The position numbers were made by a program, and so were the translations under genes. Positions 7,671-16,497 of a stretch of DNA of 64,000 nucleotides are shown piece by piece; within the stretch, counting starts at the first letter, position 1; each line of letters starts with the position of its first letter. Below the pieces are notes generated by a model. It made no database searches and had not been told where the DNA came from. It was given only the letters and a program-made list of their open reading frames with translations. Source of the stretch: Arthrobacter sp. MYb214 (GTDB lineage Bacteria; Actinomycetota; Actinomycetes; Actinomycetales; Micrococcaceae); contig NZ_PCPZ01000002.1 in the NCBI RefSeq assembly GCF_002979865.1, positions 62,001 to 126,000 on the forward strand, written 5' to 3'.

Positions 7671-8597
7671 TTGGGACACGATCACTCTCACGGGCACTCC
7701 CATGATCATTCCGGAGCAAACCGAACCCGCCTGGCCTGGGCCTTCGCCATCACCGCTACAATCCTCGTCGCCGAGGTTGTTGGCGCTATCGTCACCAACT
7801 CGCTGGCCTTGCTGGTCGACGCAGCGCATATGCTGACCGATACCCTGGGGCTATTGCTGGCTCTGACCGCTGCCAACCTGATCATGCGCAAGCCAACGAC
7901 CAAGCGCACCTGGGGATTCCGCCGCGCAGAAGTCCTCTCCGCCACCTTCCAATCGGCATTGCTGCTGGCTGTGGGCATCTATGCGGCCATCGACGCCGTG
8001 CGGCGGCTCTTCACCCCTGCAGAGGTCCAACCGGAGGGACTGCTGGCCTTCGGCATCATCGGCCTATTGGGCAACGTCATCTCCATGTGGATCATTTCCG
8101 CGGGACGCAATAGCAACCTGAATATGCGTGCGGCTTTCCTGGAAGTAGTCAACGACGCGTTGGGCTCGGTTGCCGTTATCATCGCCGCGCTGGTTATCAC
8201 CTACACCGGATGGATGCGCGCCGACTCCGTGGCAGCCCTGGTGATCAGCGCCCTGATCGTTCCCCGGGCCATGAAATTGCTGGGGGAAACCACCCACATC
8301 CTTCTCGAATCCACGCCTAGGGGCCTGGATCTGCTCGGGGTCAAAGCGCATTTGGAGGCATTGCCCGGGGTGATCGCGGTGCACGATCTGCACGCCAGCC
8401 AGATTGCCTCCAACCTTCCGGTGCTCACCGCCCATGTGGTGGTCGAGGACTCGATGTTCTCCGCTGGGGTAGCCGGTGGGCTGCTGCGGGATTTGCAGCA
8501 GTGCGTGGCAGATCATTTCACCGTGAGCGTTGAGCACTCGACCTTCCAGATTGAGCCGGCATCGCACCAGGAAACCGAACGCGAACATGGCTGCTAA
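7671..8597 (+). CDS. CDF family divalent metal efflux transporter
   Basis: 308 aa from TTG at 7671, 2 nt after the arsR stop and preceded by AAAGG at 6-nt spacing; this start gives the natural N-terminus GHDHSHGHSHDH, a His-rich metal-binding stretch. Six membrane segments follow; the paired sites appear as LLVDAAHMLTDT (HxxxD, TM2) and EVVNDALGS in TM5 (here N-D replaces the usual H-D pair), as in CzcD/ZitB-type proteins. The C-terminal domain contains GVIAVHDLHASQI. Exports Zn(II) or similar ions against protons. Forms a two-gene operon with its sensor. Confidence 0.92.
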   Translation: MGHDHSHGHSHDHSGANRTRLAWAFAITATILVAEVVGAIVTNSLALLVDAAHMLTDTLGLLLALTAANLIMRKPTTKRTWGFRRAEVLSATFQSALLLAVGIYAAIDAVRRLFTPAEVQPEGLLAFGIIGLLGNVISMWIISAGRNSNLNMRAAFLEVVNDALGSVAVIIAALVITYTGWMRADSVAALVISALIVPRAMKLLGETTHILLESTPRGLDLLGVKAHLEALPGVIAVHDLHASQIASNLPVLTAHVVVEDSMFSAGVAGGLLRDLQQCVADHFTVSVEHSTFQIEPASHQETEREHGC

Positions 8598-8634
8598 TCG
8601 GTAACCTGCGGGGGCAGAGCGTCCACGAATTTGC

Positions 8635-8650
8635 TCATACCTTGGTATGA
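8635..8650. promoter_or_regulatory. Perfect inverted repeat before the ABC operon
   Basis: TCATACC-TT-GGTATGA, 7-bp perfect arms, about 70 nt before the ABC ATPase start. Could be a repressor or MerR-type operator for the ABC operon. Confidence 0.4.
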
Positions 8651-8706
8651 CGCACCCCCGGGAAACTAGGTCCTGATGGTGGATGCGGGTTTGGCTAGGC
8701 GCTTTG

Positions 8707-8722
8707 TAGTATTTCTAATATG
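8707..8722 (+). promoter_or_regulatory. Leaderless -10 element of the ABC operon
   Basis: TAGTAT (8707-8712) lies 7 nt before the ATG at 8720, and there is no purine-rich ribosome site in between (TTCTAAT). The mRNA probably starts at or next to the A of the ATG. I see no good -35. Confidence 0.45.
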
Positions 8723-9469
8723 ACTTCTGAGACTCTGCCAAAAACCGAAGATGCGGTCGCTGCCCGCGGCTTGACCAAGACCTACGGGCATGACAGCACC
8801 CGTGTTGAGGCCCTTCGCGACGTAAACGTTTCCTTCGAACGATCCCGCTTCACCGCCATCATGGGCCCATCGGGCTCCGGAAAATCCACGCTGATGCACT
8901 GCCTGGCTGGACTTGATACCGCCGACTCCGGTGAAATCATCATCGGCGGCAAGAACCTGCTGGAGCTGAGCGATGACCAGCTGACCGAGATGCGCCGCGA
9001 GCAGATCGGCTTTGTCTTCCAGTCTTTCAACCTCGTGCCAACCATCACCGCCAAGGACAACATCCTGCTGCCATTGTCGCTGGCCGGCAAGAAGCACGAT
9101 CGCGACTGGTTCAACACCGTCATCCAGGCGCTCGGCCTGGGCGACCGCCTGAACCACAAGCCGCATGAACTTTCCGGCGGCCAGCAGCAACGTGTCGCGG
9201 TAGCCCGAGCACTGCTCACCCGGCCGGAAGTGGTCTTCGGCGATGAGCCAACCGGCAACCTCGATTCGCGTACCGGCGCCGAAGTGCTGTCCTTGATGCG
9301 CACTTCCACCCGTGAAATGGGCCAGACCATCATCATGGTCACCCACGACCCTGTGGCCGCGTCCTATGCAGACAATGTCTTGCTGATGAAGGACGGCACG
9401 ATTGTCGGATCCATCCAGGAGCCAACCGTGGCTACCGTAACCGAGGCCCTGGCCTCCTTGGCGGAGTAA
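8720..9469 (+). CDS. ABC transporter ATP-binding protein, MacB/LolD type
   Basis: 249 aa. Walker A GPSGSGKST (about residues 50-58), Q-loop FVFQSFNLVPTIT, signature LSGGQQQRVAVARALL, Walker B VVFGDEPTGNLDS and H-loop VTHDP are all present. The LDS after Walker B and the ETLPKTEDAVAARGLTKTYG lead are typical of the MacB-LolCDE-FtsE group that powers mechanotransmission or peptide/lipid extrusion rather than classic import. It lies 3 nt upstream of its FtsX-like permease. Confidence 0.95.
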   Translation: MTSETLPKTEDAVAARGLTKTYGHDSTRVEALRDVNVSFERSRFTAIMGPSGSGKSTLMHCLAGLDTADSGEIIIGGKNLLELSDDQLTEMRREQIGFVFQSFNLVPTITAKDNILLPLSLAGKKHDRDWFNTVIQALGLGDRLNHKPHELSGGQQQRVAVARALLTRPEVVFGDEPTGNLDSRTGAEVLSLMRTSTREMGQTIIMVTHDPVAASYADNVLLMKDGTIVGSIQEPTVATVTEALASLAE

Positions 9470-9472
9470 GCA

Positions 9473-11968
9473 ATGCTGCACGTAGCACTTTCGAATATCA
9501 AGACCTATGCACGGCGATATATCGCCGTCATCCTGGCTGTGGCCATCGGCACCGCCTTTCTTGCCGCAACGCTTTCGGTGAACTCATCCACCCAGGCGAC
9601 ACTGAAGAATTCGCTCGGAGACGCCTACAAGAACGCCGATCTGGTGGCCTACCCCGATTGGGACCTGGTTCCCGGCGCCGAGGAGTTGACCGAGCTGGGC
9701 CTCAAGGACATCGCAGATGTCCGGAACCTGCCTGAAGTTTCCACCGCCTATGGCCTGGCCTACGCCGATGGCCTGCTGCGCACGGCGGACAACAGCTACG
9801 GCGTGTCCGCACAGCCAGTAGATCCCGACCAGGGGCTGGGCGGCATGGAATTGATTGAGGGCCGGGCGCCCCAAGGTTCCAACGAAATCATCATCGATGC
9901 TTCCCACGCCGAGGAAATGGGCGTGTCCATCGGGGACGTCGTGGCTCTGGAAAATGGTGCGATTTCGCCGGCGAACTACAACATCGTGGGCATCCAGCGC
10001 TCGACCACCAACCCTCGGACCTCGGCCTACGCCTTGGCCGGCATGAGCGAGAAAGCGTGGCAGCACTTTTCCGGCGGCCAAGCGCTGATCACCGAAATCG
10101 TGGTCAATGGCGACGGCTCCGACGAGTCATTGAAGGCAGAGCTGGAGAAGCTGTTTGCCGGCAAGAAGATGGCTGACATGGCGGTGGTGACCGCCGATGA
10201 GAAGGTCTTGAACGAAGTCGCCCAGTTCACCGGCGGCACCGACCAGCTCAGCGTGATCCTGCTGGTCTTCGCACTGATTGCGCTGGTGGTCACCGGGCTG
10301 GTTGTGGTCAATACCTTTGCCGTAGTCATTGCCCAGCGCACCCGCGAACTGGCACTGCTGCGCATCCTGGGCGCCAAGCGCAAGCAGATTCGTAGCTCGG
10401 TGCTCATCGAAGCACTGCTCATCGGCATTCTTGCCTCGATTCTCGGTGTCTTGCTCGCCGTCGCACTGATGGCGGGCCTGATCCAGCTGCTGCACGTGAT
10501 GGTGCCGGAGATGTCCTATGCGGCGTTGGCCCTGACCCCGCAGGGATTGGCCATCCCAATTCTCGTCGGCGTGCTGATGACTGTGGTCGCAGCGAGCCTG
10601 CCGGCTCGACGGGCGATGAAACTCGCACCGCTGGCGGCCTTGCGCCCCTTCGACGCTGCCAGCGTGAAGAACCGTGCCGGCAAAGCCCGGATCATCTTCG
10701 GATCGCTGTTCGTGGTGGCCGGCGCCAGCTTGCTGGCCTACGGCGCGATCCAGGGGGATCTGGTAGTCGCCTTCCTGGGCGGCCTGGTTTCCTTCCCGGG
10801 GATCCTGATGCTGGCTTCGCTGTTCGTGCCGAGCAGCGTTTCCGGGATCGGCAAGGCCGTGGCTGGCAAATCGACGGCGGGAAAGCTCGCGGCCCTGAAC
10901 GCCGTGCGCAACCCGGGCCGAACCACCGCGACGGCAACGGCACTGCTGATCGGGGTGACCTTGGTGTCCATGATCATGGTCGGCGGCCAGACCGCCAAGG
11001 CCAGCTTGAACAACGCTGTGGCCGCAGAATTCCCGGTCGACATGATGGTCTCCTTCTATGACCGCCAAGTTTCAGGCGCCGAGACCAAGAGCATGCTTGA
11101 GCAAATCAATGGCGTGGACGGGATTACCGCCAGCTCCAGCTTCAACTCCGGATATGCGGATGTGGACATGGGAACCGATGAAATGTTCAACGCCGAGGTC
11201 ATGTCCGTTGATCCCACGAGCTTCGCTGACGTTGCACTGGATCCGAATATCGTGCCGGCAGATGGCGAAATCGTCTATGTGCTGGGTAGTCCCGAAAACC
11301 CGACGGTGGAAGTTGGCGGGCAAACGCTGGCAGTGAAGAATTCCGAGGCCATGCTCTCAGGAAATATCGTCACCGAGCAGACTTTCAGCAAGCTGGAAAT
11401 CGATGAAGCCAATCAGTACTCGGGGATCCTGATCAAGGTGGATTCCGACGTCAATGCAGCGGGCGTCAACGAACTGGTCACCAAGGTTTCTGCCATCACC
11501 GGCGTTGAATCATCAATGATCAATGGCGGTGTGGTGATGAAGTCGATGTTCTCCCAGATCATTGACGTGCTGCTGATGATTGTCTCTGCGTTGCTGGCAG
11601 TGGCGGTGCTGATCGCCCTGATCGGCGTAGCCAACACGCTCAGCCTCTCGATCCTGGAACGCACCCGGGAGAATTCCCTGCTTCGTGCCCTGGGCCTGAA
11701 GAAGAAGCAGCTGCGCGGCATGCTGGCGACCGAAGCGGTACTGATTGGCGGCGTCGCAGCCCTGCTCGGCTTGGTGCTGGGTGTGGCCTACGGCCTGCTT
11801 GGAGCCCGCTCGGCACTCGCGTCCATGGGAACGATGACCTACGAGATCCCATGGTGGCAGCTCGCACTGGTCCTGCTGATCAGCATCGTGGCAGCGCTCT
11901 TGGCATCGGTGACTCCGGGCCGCCGCGCCGCAAAGTTGTCGCCGGTTGAAGGATTGGCCGTCGAATAG
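9473..11968 (+). CDS. FtsX-like ABC transporter permease
   Basis: 831 aa with ten predicted membrane segments arranged as two FtsX/MacB halves: an N-terminal helix (VILAVAIGTAFLAATLSV), a roughly 220-aa extracytoplasmic domain, three helices (about 260-370), a fourth near 410-450, then a repeat of the same plan ending in three helices (about 695-815). Each half ends with a rich ARRAMKLAPLAALRP or GRRAAKLSPVEGLAVE motif. Works with the ATPase immediately upstream. In Gram-positive bacteria such pairs often confer resistance to peptide antibiotics or move lipoproteins; no two-component system is adjacent, so the substrate is open. Confidence 0.93.
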   Translation: MLHVALSNIKTYARRYIAVILAVAIGTAFLAATLSVNSSTQATLKNSLGDAYKNADLVAYPDWDLVPGAEELTELGLKDIADVRNLPEVSTAYGLAYADGLLRTADNSYGVSAQPVDPDQGLGGMELIEGRAPQGSNEIIIDASHAEEMGVSIGDVVALENGAISPANYNIVGIQRSTTNPRTSAYALAGMSEKAWQHFSGGQALITEIVVNGDGSDESLKAELEKLFAGKKMADMAVVTADEKVLNEVAQFTGGTDQLSVILLVFALIALVVTGLVVVNTFAVVIAQRTRELALLRILGAKRKQIRSSVLIEALLIGILASILGVLLAVALMAGLIQLLHVMVPEMSYAALALTPQGLAIPILVGVLMTVVAASLPARRAMKLAPLAALRPFDAASVKNRAGKARIIFGSLFVVAGASLLAYGAIQGDLVVAFLGGLVSFPGILMLASLFVPSSVSGIGKAVAGKSTAGKLAALNAVRNPGRTTATATALLIGVTLVSMIMVGGQTAKASLNNAVAAEFPVDMMVSFYDRQVSGAETKSMLEQINGVDGITASSSFNSGYADVDMGTDEMFNAEVMSVDPTSFADVALDPNIVPADGEIVYVLGSPENPTVEVGGQTLAVKNSEAMLSGNIVTEQTFSKLEIDEANQYSGILIKVDSDVNAAGVNELVTKVSAITGVESSMINGGVVMKSMFSQIIDVLLMIVSALLAVAVLIALIGVANTLSLSILERTRENSLLRALGLKKKQLRGMLATEAVLIGGVAALLGLVLGVAYGLLGARSALASMGTMTYEIPWWQLALVLLISIVAALLASVTPGRRAAKLSPVEGLAVE

Positions 11969-11981
11969 CCGGTAGCCAGCC

Positions 11982-12027
11982 AAAGACAGTGGTCCTGAAA
12001 GCCAAGGCTTTCAGGACCACTGTCTTT
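11982..12027 (+). terminator. Intrinsic terminator of the ABC operon
   Basis: Perfect 21-bp stem (11982-12002 with 12007-12027), 4-nt loop CAAG, flanked by AAA and TTTT. Strong in both directions. Confidence 0.9.
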
Positions 12028-12062
12028 TCCGCAGGTGCGGCTCAAGCCCATAGGCTGTAGAC

Positions 12063-12407
12063 ATGAAAATTGAACTCACTCGATTCCGAGTTCTGCTAGG
12101 CAAATCAGCGCTAGCTAATGAATGGCTGGAATTCCTGAACAGCAATATGCCCGCGGTGCTTGAAACCCTGGAAGGCGAAAAGATGTACGTGGAGACGATC
12201 TTCAGCGAAACCCTGGATGGTGTCGACTACCTCTACTGGTACAGCATCCAAGGCGAGGGCGGTGCCGCGGTGCAGGACTCTGCACATGAAATCGACAAGG
12301 TGCACCTCAGGTATTGGAAGCAGTGCATCGATCCAGGCTTCGCACCCCAAGAGCTGTCCCCGCGGGTGGTCATGATCCCTGAACGCGTGCAGCGCAGCAT
12401 GGTCTAG
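12063..12407 (+). CDS. DUF6176-like hypothetical protein
   Basis: 114 aa, soluble, no signal peptide. It reads MKIELTRFRVLLGKSALANEW at the N-terminus and holds YVETIFSETLDGVDYLYWYSIQG, the pattern of a small dimeric alpha-beta barrel fold resembling DUF6176 proteins; the function is not known. It stands alone between two strong terminators and is convergent with jetC. The position right where a jetD gene would be expected for the neighbouring operon is coincidental as far as I can tell: the gene is on the opposite strand and too short. Confidence 0.75.
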   Translation: MKIELTRFRVLLGKSALANEWLEFLNSNMPAVLETLEGEKMYVETIFSETLDGVDYLYWYSIQGEGGAAVQDSAHEIDKVHLRYWKQCIDPGFAPQELSPRVVMIPERVQRSMV

Positions 12408-12418
12408 AGGCGAAGCAC

Positions 12419-12470
12419 CAAGGCACGAGGTCCAGAACTCGCTATGGCGAATTCTGGACCTCGTGCCTTG
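12419..12470. terminator. Terminator closing the jet operon
   Basis: 19-bp perfect stem (12419-12437 with 12452-12470); the 14-nt middle contains a further TCGC/GCGA pairing. It lies 11 nt after the jetC stop on the minus strand and 12 nt after the DUF6176 stop on the plus strand, so both transcripts end here. Confidence 0.85.
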
Positions 12471-12480
12471 TTCTGGATGT

Positions 12481-15400
12481 TCAGCTGCGCAGGGTAATCG
12501 TCGTGGCCATGGCCGGGGAACGGCCGGTGGTCACGAAGCCTGAGATATTGGAGCCAGGGTGCTTGATGATATCCGTGATGGATCCCAGATGGCGGCTCAA
12601 ATCGATCTTGTCCTCGGGGGCCGCGAGCACCAGATGGAAACCGAACTCCTGCAACGCGCGTATGCCTGCCGCTGCATATTCGGAGTTGGCTTGAATGAAC
12701 GCCTCGTCGATCATCACCGTGCCGTAGGAAGTGAACCCGGCTGAAGCGAAGCCCAGCTGGTAGGCCAGGGCAGCACCCATGATGAAGGATGTGAAGCGCT
12801 GGCCTTCGCCGCCGGAGAGCGTCCCGGGTTCCAAGCCGGTCTCAATCTCCCCATTGGGCTTGTGCTCATTGCAGCTGATCATCACATGCTGGCGGACATC
12901 GAGCACGGTCGAACGCCATGAAGCCATCGCCGGGTCGCTGAGTGCGGTAACCAGTGCCTCCAGCGCTTGGTAGGAGCTGGCCAAGGTGGATTCGTCCTTG
13001 GTGGTGTAAGCCTCCTGCAATGCGTCCTTCAGGTCCTTGCGGAAGGTACCGGCCTCAACTGGAATCGCATTTACTGCTTCCAGGCGAAGGACCGACCCAT
13101 GCTCGAAAGTCACCTCTGCCAGAATCTGGTTCAGCGGCTTGATGCGTTCGGAGATCATCCGGCGCTCTTCATCCAGCAACTGCAAGAGGTCGCTGAAGCG
13201 TTCATAGGAACGGTTCGCGAAGTATTCGCGGAACTGCGCCTCATGGTGCGGCAGGCCGTCGGCCACGATCTGGTCGTGCAGCTGCGCGTAGTGCTCAGCT
13301 GCTTCAGCGGTGGTGCCATGGGTTTGCGCGTGCGAGGTGCCGAATTCACGGGCAAAACGACGGAAGGTTTCGCTCAGCGCGCCACCGATTTCCTGGCGCT
13401 GCGACTGCAAGGAGTTGACCTGGCTGCCCAACTGGAGCTTGACCTCGGCAAAGGCTTCGCTGATTTGTTCACTGGCAGGGCAGTTCCCTGCAACCACTTG
13501 CTGGAGAACCGGGCCAAGCAGCTGATGCTGGCGCAGCGCGGACGGGATGCTCTGCTCCCATCCGGTCCCCAAGTCATCGCTGGTGGACAGGATCTGCTGC
13601 GCACGCTGCACCTGCAAGCCAAGATCTGCAATGCGTGAACGAACCAGTGCGAGGTCCCCGACCAGGGTTTCTGCCTCGGCCTTCGCCGTTTCGATTTGCT
13701 GGCGAACCCGGGAGGAATCCCCGGACAATGCCAAGGCATCGCCGAGCTTCTGCTCGCTGCGGCGCAACGCTTCCAGTGCCTCGGACGCGTCGAACTGGCC
13801 AAAAGTCCGCTCATCGGCAATGAGGGCCTGCAAGAGCTGGGTTTTGGCCACGATCTTGTTCTTCGCCGCACTGCGTTCATCGGCAGCCTGGTGGGCCTGG
13901 ACGATTTTCTCATCCAACCGTGCCGCCTTGGACTGCAACTCGGCAATCTTCGACTCGTTGGTGAAGCCCAGCAGATACTCGGAAGCAGGCAACGTGCGGG
14001 TATCGCGCTCGAAGCTTCCGGTTCCTGACTTGATGGTGCCGGCCGGGGTTATCGCCTTGGGGTGCACATGCATGGCTGCATCGTTCTCAACACAGGCCAA
14101 TGGGTAGTCGGCGGTGATCTTCGCCTTCAGCCAGGCCCCGGCTTCGCCGGGCGCGAAGTCCAGCTTGGCCACCAGGTCTGCCGGGCCGGCTTCAGCGGTG
14201 CGCGGCGGCTGGGAAATGTCGCTCCACCGCACGCGGCCCAAGCCGTCGAGTTGATCAATGGCGTGGGTGACTTGGGTGAGCAGCTCCCCGGGAACCAGCA
14301 GCGTGCGGGCCAAGGAGTGCAAGGCCTTTTCAGCGGCCAAACGCCAGGTACCGGCATCGGCCGAAACATCCATGAGCTCGCCAGCGAAGGGAAGCTGTTC
14401 TTCCTTGAGCGAGCAGGCCGAAGCGATGGCTCGGCGGGCGGCTATCGAACGGTCATCGATATTGCTGGCCCGGCGCTGGTAGGAGCGGATCTGGTCAGCC
14501 AACGTTTCTGCGCGCTTGCGCAGGTTGACCAAGGTGGCCATGGCCTCGTACTCAACGGTCTGGGCATCATGCGTAATCGAGCTGAGCTGCTGCAAGGTAC
14601 GTGCCGCGTTGGCCCGCAGCTCATCCAGGCCGGTGGCTGAGAATTCGAAGGCCAAGCCAGCATCCGAGGCCTGCTGCTGCAGGGTCCGGATGATGTTCTC
14701 CTTCTCGCTCAATGCCTTGCGAGCCACATCGGCCTCGCGCTCCAGCAGCATCAGGGAAGCAGAGCCCGCAGAGTCGTGGGCAGCCTCCAGCGACGCCAGC
14801 TGGTCATCGAGCTTTTCCTTGCGCTGCCGCAGCTCGGCCTTTTCGGTCTTGAGCTTGGCTAGCTCCGATTCGTGGGAGTTCAGGTCATTGCGCAGCACCA
14901 GCTGGCGGACCTGGGTTTCCAGGGTGTGCACGTCGCTTTCCAGCAATTGCCGGGCGGTGGCGATCTGTCCAGCCAAGGAACGGTAGGCCTGATCCTGCTC
15001 CGGCACCTGCGCGAGCACGTCACGCTGGGCGCGGGCGGTATCCAGCTGGCGGTAGATGCCACGCAAATGGGCAAAGTCTTCCACTGCTGCGGACGCGGCC
15101 TTCAACGTGGCTGGTTCTTCCAGCACTTCGTGGCGGAAGAACTGGTTGACGCCCTTGGCCAGGCCCTTGCCATTTTGCAAGGTGCGCAACAGGGCAAAGG
15201 CCTTATCGCTTTCGACGCCTAAACGGCGGCGCAATCGCTCAATGAACGCCTTGTGGGTATCGAATGCCTCGCTCGGTGCCAGGGCCTTGGATAGCGAGGA
15301 CACGGTAAAGCGGCGCGGGCCGTGGTTTTCCAGCTCCGCAATATTGACCTTGCCTTCGCACAAAAGATAGTGCTTGGAGACTTGTCCTTCCAGGCCGGCA

Positions 15401-15807
15401 TCGGGCAGATCGAAGACCGCGCCGGCTGTAACGGTGTTGCCCATGCCATCGTCGTAGCTGAGCACGATGGCGCTCCACGTCGCGCCGGGGCGCTGGTAGA
15501 CAGTGCCGGCGCTGGTTTTGAACTTGCGCCCGCGCATGTAGGAGAACGTGGTGCGGCGGTCCTCGCGGGTGGCCGCGTCATTGGCCGATTCGTTCAGGCG
15601 GGGCGTTGCAAAGAAGACGTGGCCCATCGCATCGAACAAGGTGGATTTGCCCACGCCCGGATGGCCGGTGACCAAGGTGCCGGCGCGGTCCACGGCCAGA
15701 TCATGCAAGCCGTGGAAGGTTCCCCAGTTAACTATTTGTACCCGGCTCAGACGATGCTGGCCTGGGTTGAGTGCCCCGCCCAGCGGGAGAGTCATTTCAA
15801 TGCTCAT
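12481..15807 (-). CDS. jetC: SMC-like ATPase JetC (MksB/MukB type) of a Wadjet-like system
   Basis: 1108 aa. N-terminal head: VQIVNWGTFHGLHDL then Walker A GHPGVGKST (about residues 48-56). Two long coiled coils (about 270-460 and 640-850) flank a hinge-like region. C-terminal head: signature LSGGEGQRF and Walker B VMIDEAF, as in MukB/JetC rather than canonical Smc. Such ATPases extrude DNA loops; with JetA (kleisin) and JetB (KITE) they form the condensin part of Wadjet or MksBEF. The start ATG at 15807 has GGAG at 6-nt spacing and lies 3 nt after jetB. The operon stops here: no JetD nuclease gene follows. Confidence 0.9.
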   Translation of the reverse strand: MSIEMTLPLGGALNPGQHRLSRVQIVNWGTFHGLHDLAVDRAGTLVTGHPGVGKSTLFDAMGHVFFATPRLNESANDAATREDRRTTFSYMRGRKFKTSAGTVYQRPGATWSAIVLSYDDGMGNTVTAGAVFDLPDAGLEGQVSKHYLLCEGKVNIAELENHGPRRFTVSSLSKALAPSEAFDTHKAFIERLRRRLGVESDKAFALLRTLQNGKGLAKGVNQFFRHEVLEEPATLKAASAAVEDFAHLRGIYRQLDTARAQRDVLAQVPEQDQAYRSLAGQIATARQLLESDVHTLETQVRQLVLRNDLNSHESELAKLKTEKAELRQRKEKLDDQLASLEAAHDSAGSASLMLLEREADVARKALSEKENIIRTLQQQASDAGLAFEFSATGLDELRANAARTLQQLSSITHDAQTVEYEAMATLVNLRKRAETLADQIRSYQRRASNIDDRSIAARRAIASACSLKEEQLPFAGELMDVSADAGTWRLAAEKALHSLARTLLVPGELLTQVTHAIDQLDGLGRVRWSDISQPPRTAEAGPADLVAKLDFAPGEAGAWLKAKITADYPLACVENDAAMHVHPKAITPAGTIKSGTGSFERDTRTLPASEYLLGFTNESKIAELQSKAARLDEKIVQAHQAADERSAAKNKIVAKTQLLQALIADERTFGQFDASEALEALRRSEQKLGDALALSGDSSRVRQQIETAKAEAETLVGDLALVRSRIADLGLQVQRAQQILSTSDDLGTGWEQSIPSALRQHQLLGPVLQQVVAGNCPASEQISEAFAEVKLQLGSQVNSLQSQRQEIGGALSETFRRFAREFGTSHAQTHGTTAEAAEHYAQLHDQIVADGLPHHEAQFREYFANRSYERFSDLLQLLDEERRMISERIKPLNQILAEVTFEHGSVLRLEAVNAIPVEAGTFRKDLKDALQEAYTTKDESTLASSYQALEALVTALSDPAMASWRSTVLDVRQHVMISCNEHKPNGEIETGLEPGTLSGGEGQRFTSFIMGAALAYQLGFASAGFTSYGTVMIDEAFIQANSEYAAAGIRALQEFGFHLVLAAPEDKIDLSRHLGSITDIIKHPGSNISGFVTTGRSPAMATTITLRS

Positions 15808-15810
15808 CGG

Positions 15811-16497
15811 TTACTCCTGCACCAACTCGGGGGTCTGCTCTGCGAGGTCATCAGCTTCTTCGGCTCCCAGGCTGAAAGCTGGATCATTAGCGTCGATTGC
15901 CGCGATGTAGCGTGGTATGTCCTGGATATTGGTGATCGGCAGCGCCATCGCCAGGGCCGGGGAAATGCGGAACTCGTTCTCCAGCTCGGTGCCGGTGAGC
16001 AAGCGCAAAGCCTGCAGGCGGGTGACCGCAGCATCGCAGGATTCGGCAAAGCGCTTGTCATCGCGGTCTGAGGTCTGGCGGTGCTCGGCCAGGATCTCGT
16101 GCATGCCCGCACGCGAAATCACGGCATCGCTGCCGCTGCCTGAATGCTGTTCGAGCAACAGCCGCAGCCGCAGGGCGAGCAGGGTTTCATCACGCTTCAG
16201 CGGACGGCGCGGAGCGATAGGAGAGGTGTGGACCTGTTCAATCTGGACGGGGGCAAGCATGGCGATCTTGCGGTCCATGTCCAGCTGCAGTGCCAAGAAG
16301 ATCTCGGAGAAGTAATCGCTGATGCTCTGCTGCTGGTCCAGCAGCAGCTGCCAAGCCGAGGCATCGATGGACCCATCAAGGTACGGGCCGCGCAACAACC
16401 GGACCAGCAGCTGGCGCAGCGGCAGCGGGAACTTCCCGGTATCGCCCTCGAACAAGGGTTCGGTGATCGGTGCGGCGTATGAATCGCTCTTGGTCAT
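15811..16497 (-). CDS. jetB: DUF4194 protein JetB (MksE-like KITE subunit)
   Basis: 228 aa. DUF4194 pattern: an N-terminal PLPLRQLLVRLLRGPYLDG, winged-helix segments around LALRLRLLLEQHSG and AVTRLQALRLLTGTELENEFRISPAL. In Wadjet and MksBEF complexes this subunit binds the kleisin next to the ATPase head. Its ATG overlaps the jetA stop by 4 nt and its stop precedes jetC by 3 nt, so translation of the three genes is coupled. The acidic C-terminal tail (EEADDLAEQTPELVQE) is not essential to the assignment. Confidence 0.88.
   Translation of the reverse strand: MTKSDSYAAPITEPLFEGDTGKFPLPLRQLLVRLLRGPYLDGSIDASAWQLLLDQQQSISDYFSEIFLALQLDMDRKIAMLAPVQIEQVHTSPIAPRRPLKRDETLLALRLRLLLEQHSGSGSDAVISRAGMHEILAEHRQTSDRDDKRFAESCDAAVTRLQALRLLTGTELENEFRISPALAMALPITNIQDIPRYIAAIDANDPAFSLGAEEADDLAEQTPELVQE

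Noticed and set aside
12063-12407. Displaced jetD gene next to jetC
   Set aside because: Only 114 aa, opposite strand, and unlike DUF3322/DUF2220.
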